From: Clostridium sp.
Lineage (GTDB): Bacteria; Bacillota; Clostridia; Clostridiales; Clostridiaceae
Direction of reading: 5' to 3'
DNA: 35,330 nt
NCBI RefSeq assembly: GCF_021372645.1
Contig: NZ_JAJFUC010000046.1
Location: 1-35,330, forward strand
The notes beneath the pieces are model-generated. The model made no database searches and was not told the origin of the DNA. It worked only from the letters and a program-made list of their open reading frames with translations. The first letter of the stretch is position 1. Each line of letters begins with the position of its first letter. Below, piece after piece: positions 26,461-35,274 of this stretch. The position numbers and the translations under genes were made by a program.

Positions 26461-28254
26461 TTACCTCATTAACTCTTTCCTCATCTTAAACATTAATGAA
26501 TTGTATTGCTTTTCTCTAATAGCTCTTTCTTCTACATATGATTTAATATCTGAAATATACTCTGTGTAATTATTTTCTCTTAATTTAGAAAATTCAATTA
26601 ACACATCTTTTGATATATTGCTTAATTCCTTATTTTCAATAAACTCCAACACTTCATCAACTTGTATATTAATAATTTCCTCAGCCCATCTTAAAATATT
26701 AATCTTACTATAAGAATCTTCACTGTCAAATATTATATCTTGTAATTTTTCTTCTAATTTAGCTGTTGTTTTATATAATAAGCTTTCAACTTCAAATTTT
26801 TCTTGTAAATCTCCGCCTGCTTGAAATGCAAATTTTTGATATATACCTTTTCTTTCTTTGATATAAAATTTATCAATTTCATCTTTATAAGTTTGTAATA
26901 TATTTATTAAGGCACCTACTGTTTCGTGCTCTACATTACTATCTATACCTAATTTGATTAATTGTGATAATTTTTCTTCTATTATATATCTACTTCTATT
27001 CCATTCGATAAACCAATCGTCTATTAATTCTTTTTCTATAGAATCTTCTTCACAGTCTTTGCTAAAATCTTCTTTCAATTTACTCTTGAATGTTTTATAA
27101 TTTTCATTCCATATATTTTCGATTTTGATAATGTTTATTACAAATTCTCTATTAACTTCAATATATTTTACTTTAGATAAAGCTTTTTTTAATATATTAA
27201 ATGTGTTTTCTGTAATAAACTTAAAACTTGCCCTATCTTCTTTTTCTAATTTACCTAATTCATTTAAAATATTGTTGTCACCATTTATTTCTTCAATTTT
27301 CTCTTCTATTTTATCTGCTTCTACTTTGAATACTATTAATTTATTTTTCAATTCTCCTATAGAAATATTAAACTTCTCTTTTAACAAATTTATTCTATTA
27401 TTAAATAATTCTGTTTCCTGTTCACTAAGATTGTACTTATCACTGGAAACCTTTGATACAGTGAAAGAAATTTCATTAATCTCCCTTATTAATTCATTAT
27501 TAGATAATTCAAATGCATCTAAATACTTCAAAAGGTCATATATCCAGTTTTGTATTCCTTCATAATATTTAATAATAGATGTATTTATTTCTTCAATATC
27601 ATATAATTTTATAAACTCTACATAGTTAAGTTCTTTCAAATTTAAATTTCTCCTATTTTCATTGTTATTCTGATTATCTAAATATATTTTTTTATATAAT
27701 TGAGTTATTTCATCATTATCAAATATTGGTTCAAATTCGTATTTTTTAAATAGTTCTAATGTTAAATTTAATTTTTCTTCTTTACTTAAGTATGTTGCTT
27801 TTTTACCTTTTATATATTCTTCACTACTCACATTTTTATTTACTGGAATAAAATATGCTGTATCTGATATAATCAGCATTGGATAATCAGAATCTAACTT
27901 AATTGCAGATTCTATTATATAATTACTGTATATATATACAGAATTATGGCCTAAAATTTTGTAATTGCTTCCTTCAAAAAATGGAAATTCCTTATCAACT
28001 GTGATTAATCTTATATCTTTGGGTTCCGGCAATTCCCATTCACCGAAACCATCTAAATTTAATTCAATGGCCAAGGATTTACATTGTTCTTTTGTATAAA
28101 ATTTTCCTTTTGCAATCACATATTTAAAATTCTTTAAATTAGGCCATAAATACCCAGTTTCTTTATCAAACAATATATTAGGCTTATTTTTTAAAAAATA
28201 CCATCTTTGTTGTCGTATTGCATCTAAAATTTTACTTTCATCTTTAATTGCCAA
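26461..28254 (-). CDS. Coiled-coil protein with DUF1566/Lcl-like domain (paralogue 2)
   Basis: About 597 aa from a TTG at 28254; the ATG at 28269 is itself within the GAGGTGG ribosome binding site, so the TTG is preferred. It lacks the N-terminal coiled coil of paralogue 1 but shares LDAIRQQRWYFLKNKPNILFD, KETGYLWPN, WELPEPKDIRLI, DEITQLYKKIYLD, RKGIYQKFAFQAGGD and the C-terminal KQYNSLMFKMRKELMR. First gene of the four-gene operon, 6 nt before the LRAT gene. Two diverged copies around one enzyme suggest a heteromeric sensor or scaffold. Function unknown. Confidence 0.65.
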   Translation of the reverse strand: MAIKDESKILDAIRQQRWYFLKNKPNILFDKETGYLWPNLKNFKYVIAKGKFYTKEQCKSLAIELNLDGFGEWELPEPKDIRLITVDKEFPFFEGSNYKILGHNSVYIYSNYIIESAIKLDSDYPMLIISDTAYFIPVNKNVSSEEYIKGKKATYLSKEEKLNLTLELFKKYEFEPIFDNDEITQLYKKIYLDNQNNNENRRNLNLKELNYVEFIKLYDIEEINTSIIKYYEGIQNWIYDLLKYLDAFELSNNELIREINEISFTVSKVSSDKYNLSEQETELFNNRINLLKEKFNISIGELKNKLIVFKVEADKIEEKIEEINGDNNILNELGKLEKEDRASFKFITENTFNILKKALSKVKYIEVNREFVINIIKIENIWNENYKTFKSKLKEDFSKDCEEDSIEKELIDDWFIEWNRSRYIIEEKLSQLIKLGIDSNVEHETVGALINILQTYKDEIDKFYIKERKGIYQKFAFQAGGDLQEKFEVESLLYKTTAKLEEKLQDIIFDSEDSYSKINILRWAEEIINIQVDEVLEFIENKELSNISKDVLIEFSKLRENNYTEYISDIKSYVEERAIREKQYNSLMFKMRKELMR

Positions 28255-28358
28255 ATTGCACCACCTCATTAGTATTTGTTTGAATTATATCATTTTTTAC
28301 TACAATATAAATTATATTCCACATTTAAACATAATTCTATATATGTATATATGAAAAA

Positions 28359-28397
28359 TACAGTATAAATGCTCTAATCAAGTTTATTTATACTGTA
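28359..28397 (-). terminator. Terminator of the second resolvase gene
   Basis: Perfect 12-bp arms (28359-28370 and 28386-28397), 15-nt loop, followed on the minus strand by TTTTTC. It lies 15 bp after the resolvase stop. The 28270-28358 stretch must carry the promoter of the LRAT operon; several TATAAT-like boxes, none with a clear -35. Confidence 0.75.
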
Positions 28398-28411
28398 ATA
28401 CATTAATAATG

Positions 28412-28975
28412 TTATTTGTTATCTTTATTCAATTTAATATATCTATATAATGTAGTTTTACTTACTCCTGTAGCCTCAGTTATTTCACTAATACTATGAT
28501 TTTTACTTTCATACATTTTAAGAGCAATGTCTATCTTTCTCGTATCCTTACATGGTCGCCCACCGATACGTCCTCGAGCTCTACTAACTGTAAGTGATTC
28601 TTTTGTCCTCATACTAATCATATCTCTTTCAAATTGTGATATACCACTAAATATAGTAAACATCAGCTTACTTTGTGGTGTAGTTGTATCCATCCAGCTC
28701 TCTTTAAGAGACTTTATGTTTGCCCCTTTCCCCTCTATAATATCTACTAATTTAAACAAATCTTTAGTTGACCTACTAATACGTGATAAATCGCATACTG
28801 TAATTTGGTCTTCAGGTCTTAACTGGTCTAATAATTTTTGAAGCGCAGGTCTCTCTAATTTTGTACCTGTAATTTTTTCTTGAAAAATTCTTTCGCATCC
28901 TGCTTCTTGAAGTTGCAATATTTGTTTTTCTAAATCTTGAAAATGAGTGCTCACACGTGCATATCCAAATATCAA
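28412..28975 (-). CDS. Serine recombinase (resolvase/invertase family), second copy
   Basis: 187 aa, TTG start with GAGGAGG 8-9 nt upstream. Textbook resolvase: FGYARVSTHFQ with Ser9, CDLSRISRSTKDLFKLV, GISQFERDMISMRTKESL, then a Hin-like C-terminus GGRPCKDTRKIDIALKMYESKNHSISEITEATGVSKTTLYRYI. It is not a close copy of the recombinase at 13.7 kb. Plasmid dimer resolution or DNA inversion are both possible. Short repeats upstream (29021-29145) might be its binding sites. Confidence 0.93.
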   Translation of the reverse strand: MIFGYARVSTHFQDLEKQILQLQEAGCERIFQEKITGTKLERPALQKLLDQLRPEDQITVCDLSRISRSTKDLFKLVDIIEGKGANIKSLKESWMDTTTPQSKLMFTIFSGISQFERDMISMRTKESLTVSRARGRIGGRPCKDTRKIDIALKMYESKNHSISEITEATGVSKTTLYRYIKLNKDNK

Positions 28976-29063
28976 AAATGATTCCTCCTCTTTTGTGGTT
29001 AATACATTATTATTTTTGTTCTAAAAACCTTAAACATCAACAGTTATAAAACTTTGATTTTGG

Positions 29064-29090
29064 TAATAGTTTTGGCACTAAAAACTATTA
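29064..29090. repeat. Hairpin/inverted repeat upstream of the second resolvase
   Basis: Perfect 10-bp arms (29064-29073, 29081-29090), 7-nt loop. The octamer CTAAAAAC occurs at 29021-29028, 29078-29085 and 29126-29133, and inverted at 29138-29145. The spacing is suggestive of a resolvase res site, but the AT-rich background makes chance repeats likely. Confidence 0.4.
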
Positions 29091-29120
29091 TTATTCTATA
29101 AATATTTCTCCATTCAAAAA

Positions 29121-29150
29121 AAGTCCTAAAAACGAACGTTTTTAGAACTT
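29121..29150 (-). terminator. Terminator, probably of the 133-aa gene
   Basis: Arms 29121-29134 and 29137-29150 (14 bp, one mismatch), 2-nt centre. On the minus strand it is followed by a run of T. It lies about 145 bp past the 133-aa stop; the sequence between (29151-29293) shows nothing else. Confidence 0.65.
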
Positions 29151-29293
29151 TTCAATATTCAATAGATTATTAACTTGTACTAATTTATGTTTATAAATTA
29201 AAATTGTTGTTATAGCTAAAATTTAAGTATAAAAAGTAGCCTTCATTTTAATTAAACTATTTTAACATTTCCAAGTTATTTACATTAATAAAT

Positions 29294-29674
29294 TTATCCT
29301 TCAACTACTTGGCGTAAATACTGTATCATTTCTCCTCTTGCAGAGATTTCCTCTAATTTATCAACAATCCTTTTTCCAACTTCTTCTTTATCTAAATCAT
29401 CCGCCAATTCGTAAACCATATCGTTTAATTCAGGTTCACAAATTTTAACTACCTCATCATTCTGATTATTCATCATATATACTTCTATTTCCCACTTCGG
29501 AAAATCTAAATAATATATAACGTCTATAAAAATCCCTTCTTCCCATGCGAGTTCATGTAAATTAGCATATTCCTCTCCAAATTTAGCTTTCTCTTCTTCA
29601 TATATATCTTCATCAAATGGAAAACATATTTTAAAACAACTTAAATCAAAATAACCATCATAAACTTTTAACAT
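29294..29674 (-). CDS. Hypothetical acidic protein
   Basis: 126 aa from the ATG at 29674: AAGGGGGG stands 8 nt before it, whereas the upstream ATG at 29695 overlaps that site. Strongly acidic, especially 10-40 and the ELADDLDKEEVG block, no cysteine cluster, no membrane segment. I do not recognise it. Small acidic proteins near mobile genes can be DNA mimics or anti-restriction/anti-defence proteins; that is only a thought from composition and place. Confidence 0.6.
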   Translation of the reverse strand: MLKVYDGYFDLSCFKICFPFDEDIYEEEKAKFGEEYANLHELAWEEGIFIDVIYYLDFPKWEIEVYMMNNQNDEVVKICEPELNDMVYELADDLDKEEVGKRIVDKLEEISARGEMIQYLRQVVEG

Positions 29675-29815
29675 ATATAATTCCCCCCTTTTCATTTATA
29701 TTATACATCTTTATTTACATTTTTAACATAACAACTTATTATTTTACATTTATTCAATATTATATATCCTATAATATAGTTGCATTTAGGAATGATTACA
29801 TTATTTTCATGAATT

Positions 29816-29845
29816 TATAGTATAAATATTTATAGTTATACTATA
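29816..29845. promoter_or_regulatory. 10-bp inverted repeat upstream of the 93-aa gene, with a possible promoter after it
   Basis: Arms 29816-29825 and 29836-29845. Just downstream on the plus strand come TTGATA (about 29850) and TATAAT (about 29871) with a short 15-nt spacer. It may be an operator/promoter pair for the 93-aa gene. Confidence 0.4.
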
Positions 29846-29927
29846 TTTTTGATAGTGCATATTTTTAGTTATAATTTTCTACCATAGCATCTATAATTTA
29901 TATTATAGAGCAAAGGAGGCTATTAAA

Positions 29928-30209
29928 ATGCCAGTATCAGCAATAACATCAACTTTTGATTTAGATAAAATTAAAGAAAAGATTTTAATATCTTTACATG
30001 ATAATTCTATAACATTTTCAAAACTATTAACTTGTACAGATGAGGTTTTTTTAGGAGATTATATTCAATTAATTAACGACTCCATTAAAAATTATAATCT
30101 TGAATTTTCTGTTATGAGTTTAAAAAAGGATTATTTGATTTTAGACTCAAATTCAGGTTTAAAAATTGTAATAACAGACTATTATTTAGAAATAGTAGCT
30201 GAAAATTAA
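29928..30209 (+). CDS. Hypothetical protein, 93 aa
   Basis: Clear AAAGGAGG 8 nt before ATG. Small protein with alternating hydrophobic strands in the second half (SVMSLKKDYLILDSNSGLKIVITDYYLEIV) and a helical first half. No family recognised. It begins the plus-strand block after the divergent 133-aa gene and has its own terminator. Confidence 0.6.
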   Translation: MPVSAITSTFDLDKIKEKILISLHDNSITFSKLLTCTDEVFLGDYIQLINDSIKNYNLEFSVMSLKKDYLILDSNSGLKIVITDYYLEIVAEN

Positions 30210-30213
30210 AATG

Positions 30214-30240
30214 AAGTAGAGATTCTCTACTTTATTTTAA
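30214..30240 (+). terminator. Terminator of the 93-aa gene
   Basis: Stem GTAGAG/CTCTAC with a 3-nt loop, extended by flanking A-T pairs and followed by TTTATTTTAATTTT. It lies directly after the stop codon. Confidence 0.75.
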
Positions 30241-30385
30241 TTTTATAAACTTTATATAAAGCTTTACTCCTATGCTGAAATTAAGTTTATTTTAAAATTT
30301 TAATTAATTTTATCTGAAAGTATAATTTAAAATAAAATACAATAATTTTACAACTTCATTTTAGTATTTTAAAATATGTTGTTTT

Positions 30386-30440
30386 AATTTTTCATTTTAA
30401 TAAAAATACTCAATTACTATTTTTATTAAAATGAAAAATT
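30386..30440. repeat. Perfect 23-bp inverted repeat in a 506-bp non-coding, very AT-rich spacer
   Basis: Arms 30386-30408 and 30418-30440, 9-nt loop, no mismatch. The spacer 30241-30715 has hardly any G or C, many ATTTTAA strings, and otherwise only a small GCAC/GTGC hairpin near 30636. It separates the 93-aa gene from the DUF2325 gene. It could be a hairpin terminator, a protein-binding palindrome or part of a replication origin. Confidence 0.6.
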
Positions 30441-30751
30441 CTTATATTTAAATATTAAAATTTAAACTAATTTATTATCCCTCTAAAGCTTTATCTATAT
30501 AATTTATATTTCATAGCTACTATTTGGTTTAATAGCACTTGTGACATACATAAACTTCAATTAGCTATATATAATTGTAAATTATATGTATATCATATCT
30601 TTTAAACTAAGTTCTTATTTATTTCCTTTAATCTGCACGCAAGTGCTGTATGATATATTTTACATTTATACATTTTTAGCACAAATATTGATTTTTAATT
30701 CAAAAAAACTTATTATTGTATTATATATTATTAAGGGTTGGGGATGAATTT

Positions 30752-32284
30752 ATGGATATTGAATCACGTATTAAAGAATCTACAGAAATATTGAAGAATG
30801 TTTTTTGCCTATCTATTGCATCTAAAGAAATGATGTATAAGGATATAGATGAAATATATAATAAAAATAAACACTTATATCTACAAGCATATAGGGATAG
30901 CGCTTCATATAACACCATTTTAAATAAAGGTTTGAGCTATAAAACAGAAATTTATGTAAAAAAAATGATAGGTATATCAGAAGATTCAATAAAACAAGAT
31001 GATACAACTAATATAATAAATCTATATAAAAAAGCATATAGGAAAATTTATAATAATACTAAGAATTTAGATTCTATAAAAATATTAGATATTATAAAAT
31101 TTGTTGATGCAACTAATTCTGAAAGCTCTATTGATGCTTTATCTGCATTCTATTTTTATTCAATAAGAGGTCTTTTAGAGCCTTTTAATATTGCTGATTA
31201 TAAATTTGATGCTATGTTAGATGATGTTCATGTTTTAGCTCTTTATAAGAAAATAAACTTTTCTTATAAAATTATTGAACATAAAAAGGAAGACATTATT
31301 AAGTTAAAAAATAATTTTGGCATAAAAAATAAAGATTACATTGCTGATGACTTGATTACAGATATTCTTAACAAAGAAATATCTATGTATATAAAAAATA
31401 ATCCTAATTCTAACGAACTTGATGCATCAAGCATAGTTCAAAAGTCTGGCAAGATAGCTAAAAACATTGGATTAATGGAAGGATTATATAAATGTTTAGA
31501 ACTAAATGCTACTGGAATATCTAAGAAAATAAGCTTTACGTCACGAGAAATCTCAGAAATCTTATTAAGCTATAAGCTTACTAAAAACTTTGATGATTAT
31601 GCTGATGAAGAAAGCCTAAACCCATACATAATATCCGCAATATATATGGCTATTTTAAATAAAGAATATAAAAATTTAAGAGCTGATTATTCTAAATATG
31701 TATCTGAAGAAAGTATAATTGAAATTCATAATTTACAGGAGAAATTGAAAAATTCTGTAAATGAAGTAGATAAATTAAAAGCGGATTTTGAAATTAAGGA
31801 AAAAACATTAACAGATAAAGAACAAAGCTTATTGAAAGAAATTGAGCTATTAAAAAAGGAAAACTCTCTTCTAAAGAAAAATATAAATGATACTAAAGCA
31901 CTAAAGACAGAAGTTATAAAGCTAAGAGAATTTGTCTTTAATTTACAAAATACTATTGAAGACGAGATTGCAGTAACTGAAGAATTAGATTTATCTACTA
32001 TTAAAGATAAAAATATAGTAATCATTGGTGGGACTACTTCTTGGACTAAAAAATTAAAAGAATTATTCCCCAAATGGCAATTTATAGGTGTAGAACAAAA
32101 AAATAATAATTTATCATTTATAAATAATTGTGATTTTCTATTTATCAATATTAATATGACACATTCATTATATTTTAAAATTAAATCTCTAATAGAAAAA
32201 TATAACATAAAATATAATTTTCTAAAAAATACAAATAACATAAATAACACATTACATGAAATAGTATCTAATTTAAAAGACTAA
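30752..32284 (+). CDS. DUF2325-domain protein with coiled coil
   Basis: 510 aa from the ATG at 30752 (GGTTGGGG about 8 nt upstream); an in-frame ATG at 30716 lacks a ribosome binding site. Residues about 1-320 are helical and unrecognised, 325-400 form a coiled coil, and the last 90 match DUF2325: NIVIIGGTTSWTKKLKELFP, NNCDFLFININMTHSLYFKI and a final N-x-L. DUF2325 has a Rossmann-like look and is often found in Firmicute mobile elements; its function is not known to me. Monocistronic. Confidence 0.7.
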   Translation: MDIESRIKESTEILKNVFCLSIASKEMMYKDIDEIYNKNKHLYLQAYRDSASYNTILNKGLSYKTEIYVKKMIGISEDSIKQDDTTNIINLYKKAYRKIYNNTKNLDSIKILDIIKFVDATNSESSIDALSAFYFYSIRGLLEPFNIADYKFDAMLDDVHVLALYKKINFSYKIIEHKKEDIIKLKNNFGIKNKDYIADDLITDILNKEISMYIKNNPNSNELDASSIVQKSGKIAKNIGLMEGLYKCLELNATGISKKISFTSREISEILLSYKLTKNFDDYADEESLNPYIISAIYMAILNKEYKNLRADYSKYVSEESIIEIHNLQEKLKNSVNEVDKLKADFEIKEKTLTDKEQSLLKEIELLKKENSLLKKNINDTKALKTEVIKLREFVFNLQNTIEDEIAVTEELDLSTIKDKNIVIIGGTTSWTKKLKELFPKWQFIGVEQKNNNLSFINNCDFLFININMTHSLYFKIKSLIEKYNIKYNFLKNTNNINNTLHEIVSNLKD

Positions 32285-32298
32285 TTAGCTTTAAATAA

Positions 32299-32339
32299 AA
32301 AATGGACTTGTTATGTAAATATTCTAACAAGTCCATTTT
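32299..32339. terminator. Bidirectional terminator between convergent genes
   Basis: Arms of about 15 bp (32299-32313 and 32325-32339) containing TGGACTTGTTA/TAACAAGTCCA, with A-rich and T-rich sides. It lies between the DUF2325 gene and the helicase gene and can stop both. Confidence 0.85.
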
Positions 32340-32389
32340 AAAATTTTTTAAATTAGAAATCATAAAAATTTATTATTTTAATCTATACT

Positions 32390-34444
32390 TTAACCCTTTA
32401 ATCTTTCCAAAAGCATGCTATTTCTTCTTGGTGGTACTTTTATCACTGCTTCATCAAAAGTTTGTTTATTTCCAATAATGATTACTTTTTCAATTGCTCT
32501 TGTAATTGCTACATATATTAAATTAGTATTAAATAATTCTTCTTTTTTCTCATCCACGGCTAAAATTATAACCTTATTTGAACTTCCCTGCATCTTGTGA
32601 ATCGTTAAAGCATATGCTAAATCTAAATTTACAGTTTTTTTATATTTAACTTTCTTATACCCATAATCTACAATTAGAGTAGTATCATTAAACTCTTCGC
32701 TAATATAAGTAATTTTACCTATTTCCCCATTGAAAACCTCTAAGTTATAATCATTTTTAGTTTGTATTACTTTATTGTTAATAGAAAGATTTTTATTTAT
32801 TTTTTCATATGGAAAATATCTATCTGCTATCTTTTTATTTATGCCTGCTACACCATTTGCTCCTTGCTTTACAGGAGTAAGTATAGTTATATCATCTAAA
32901 TTGTATCCATTGTTTTGTAATATTTCTATTTCATTTAATATTTGATTTGATATTTCTGTATTTTTACAAGGAACAAATTTGAACTCTTCATTTTCATATT
33001 TTTTATATTCAAAATTAGGTACATACTTACAATTAACTTCATACTGTAATAACTTTTCTGCATTTTTAGCTATTAAACTTTTATCCTTCTGCCTATGATT
33101 TCCATTAAGTATTGTAATGCTAAACGTATTGCTTTCTTTTATATCTTTAAATACTTGTCCCATTCCTACAGGCTCAAGTTGATGTGTATCTCCAACCAAA
33201 ATTATCTTAGTACTTAGCTCCAAACTTTCAAACAGCTCCGAAAATAACTTTAAATCTAAAATTGATGTCTCATCTATTATTAAATAATCAATATCTTTTA
33301 TTTTATTAATTTCGTAAAACTCATCTTCTTTTTTATTTAAAAATCTGTGTATAGTTGTTGCTGATATATACAAATTATTTAATTCTAAATTAATTACATT
33401 TACTGCTTTGCCTGCTAAAGAAGCTATTGATATATTCTTATTTAAAGCTTTTATACATGCTACCAATGTACAAATAGTAAATGTTTTGCCACTACCTGCT
33501 CCGCCACTTATTGTGGATATATTATTAGTTAAAGCTGTAAATATAGCTTCTTGTTGTTTTAAATCTAACACCTTAACACTGTTATCAATAATTCCTTTAA
33601 CTTTTTCATTATCTTCTAACGTTAATTCTGTATTTTTAATTTCTCTTCTTTTTAACAAATTATTTATTAGAGAATCCTCTAATAAATAATTTTCTGTAAG
33701 ATATACTCTATCTTCTTCAATACTAACTAAGCCATCGTTCTCTAAAATAGATAACATTTTATTTATATCTATATCAGTAAATTCATTTTTTACATCTCTA
33801 AGATAAGAAAATATATGCCCCCTACTACAATCTTTATACAAGCTTCTTAAAATATTACTTAATGTTATTGTATCATTGTCTTTTTTTATTTTGTTTATAT
33901 TACTATTGTTATTTTCAAATCTTACTAACATATAAGGCTTATTAATTAATATGTCAACTATATCTTTAGTACAATCTTTACTTAAAAAAAACCCTATCAT
34001 CTCATTTTTCAATTTATATTTATCCTTTAAATTTATGAGCTTGTCCTTGTTTTTAAAATGAAAAAGAGTGTCTATTGCAAAATCTTTTTTCTCATCATCA
34101 TACTTATTTAACTTAACTGCATCTATAATGCTTTGCATAGAATCAATATTTAAATAATATTCTATATCATCTTTATTCATTATCTTTTGTAACTGTCCAT
34201 TTGCTTCTTTTAATACTATTTTATCTACACCACATTTAACTACATTTTCAACTATTGAATCACCTTGGTCGTATTTTATAACTTCTGCCAGATATTCATT
34301 TCCAATTGTAAAATTATAATAATATTCACAAATTATGATGATATCTATAATATCATCATCTTCATATTTTTGAGCGTGTATTTTGGTAAACCCTTTCTTC
34401 TTGTCCTTTATTTTTATATTTCTAACAATAAATTTTATCATCAT
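32390..34444 (-). CDS. RecD2/TraA-like superfamily 1 helicase
   Basis: 684 aa. Walker A ISGGAGSGKTFT at about 313-320, Walker B YLIIDETSILD near 390, motif III IILVGDTHQLEPVG near 420, motif V/VI region YALTIHKMQGSS (about 610) and LIYVAITRAIEKVIIIG (about 645), i.e. the RecD2 set. The N-terminal 300 residues hold the helix-rich RecD2-type region, although reduced. It unwinds DNA 5' to 3' in RecD2 proteins. The start overlaps the end of the upstream helix-turn-helix gene by 23 nt, so the two form an operon. On a plasmid or integrative element it may help replication or transfer. Confidence 0.88.
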   Translation of the reverse strand: MMIKFIVRNIKIKDKKKGFTKIHAQKYEDDDIIDIIIICEYYYNFTIGNEYLAEVIKYDQGDSIVENVVKCGVDKIVLKEANGQLQKIMNKDDIEYYLNIDSMQSIIDAVKLNKYDDEKKDFAIDTLFHFKNKDKLINLKDKYKLKNEMIGFFLSKDCTKDIVDILINKPYMLVRFENNNSNINKIKKDNDTITLSNILRSLYKDCSRGHIFSYLRDVKNEFTDIDINKMLSILENDGLVSIEEDRVYLTENYLLEDSLINNLLKRREIKNTELTLEDNEKVKGIIDNSVKVLDLKQQEAIFTALTNNISTISGGAGSGKTFTICTLVACIKALNKNISIASLAGKAVNVINLELNNLYISATTIHRFLNKKEDEFYEINKIKDIDYLIIDETSILDLKLFSELFESLELSTKIILVGDTHQLEPVGMGQVFKDIKESNTFSITILNGNHRQKDKSLIAKNAEKLLQYEVNCKYVPNFEYKKYENEEFKFVPCKNTEISNQILNEIEILQNNGYNLDDITILTPVKQGANGVAGINKKIADRYFPYEKINKNLSINNKVIQTKNDYNLEVFNGEIGKITYISEEFNDTTLIVDYGYKKVKYKKTVNLDLAYALTIHKMQGSSNKVIILAVDEKKEELFNTNLIYVAITRAIEKVIIIGNKQTFDEAVIKVPPRRNSMLLERLKG

Positions 34445-35018
34445 TCCAAATCTTCTTTCTTAAAACTTTATCTTTAAATACCTTTTTAGCTATGTTTTCT
34501 CCAAAACATTCAATTATAGCTTTAGCTTCTATTTTAGAAAATCGTATACCTTTATCTAATAATTGTTTAGATAGATTTTCTGCTTTAACAAATGTTTCTT
34601 CTGTATATTCCGGAATAATATATTGTGTTGTTTTATTCTTAACAGATTTATCATCATTAGTTTCTTCTTTTTCTTCTTTTTCATAAAATTCAAGCACTGC
34701 AAATCCATTTATATAATAAAGTATTGAACTTTGGGGGCGTCCAACTCTTTCTGCAATATCATTCTGTGAATACTTTATCTTGTTTATACTTTTTGCATTG
34801 CTTTGTCTAATAGCAATAGTTAATATCTCTTTTAAAACATAAATATATTTATTGACTAACTTATACAAATTGGGATATTTATTCTTAGATATATTTTCTA
34901 TCTTCTTAATATTATTTCTATAAATCTGTTTTAATAGGTCTGCGTCTGAAACATGAATATCTAATAACTCAATTAATTGTATAATTGCTTCTTGAGGATG
35001 TTGTATGTTAAATAACAT
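34422..35018 (-). CDS. Helix-turn-helix protein, probably 5'-truncated
   Basis: 198 aa from the first available ATG. A helix-turn-helix lies at about 85-110 (SQNDIAERVGRPQSSILYYINGF), and the C-terminal 60 residues are helical. The frame stays open upstream for another 62 codons, to a stop at 35205-35207, with protein-like sequence (QVIEAYIAIYNNA, GKYHIYIGKSYKEYKLKYS) but no ATG, GTG or TTG, and the ATG at 35018 has no good ribosome binding site. The gene may have lost its first part. Overlaps the helicase start by 23 nt. Confidence 0.65.
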   Translation of the reverse strand: MLFNIQHPQEAIIQLIELLDIHVSDADLLKQIYRNNIKKIENISKNKYPNLYKLVNKYIYVLKEILTIAIRQSNAKSINKIKYSQNDIAERVGRPQSSILYYINGFAVLEFYEKEEKEETNDDKSVKNKTTQYIIPEYTEETFVKAENLSKQLLDKGIRFSKIEAKAIIECFGENIAKKVFKDKVLRKKIWNDDKIYC

Positions 35019-35223
35019 ACAATATATATCTACAAAAGAGTACTTTAATTTATATTCTTTATAACTCTTTCCAATGTAAATATGATATTTACCATCAATA
35101 TCTTTATTTATACACGCATTATTATAAATTGCTATATACGCTTCTATTACTTGATGTTTATTATCAAAATCTTTTACATATATATTATTTGTAAGCGTAA
35201 AAAATTAAGTATCTAGATAGCCT

Positions 35224-35270
35224 GTCCTCTCATTGATAAAGTTAAATTAAATAATTATTAATGGGAGGAC
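35224..35270 (+). promoter_or_regulatory. Hairpin masking the ribosome binding site of the last gene
   Basis: Arms 35224-35239 and 35255-35270 pair over 16 bp with two G-U pairs in the RNA, 15-nt loop. The right arm contains GGGAGGAC, the ribosome binding site of the ATG at 35275, so translation would be blocked when the leader is folded. Confidence 0.65.
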
Positions 35271-35274
35271 TAAT

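Noticed and set aside
666-34686. Plus-strand open frames lying opposite the large minus-strand genes (for example 3440-4060, 10668-11105, 27125-27565)
   Set aside because: Low-complexity Ser/Leu/Phe/Ile-rich translations, no ribosome binding sites, fully inside well-supported genes.
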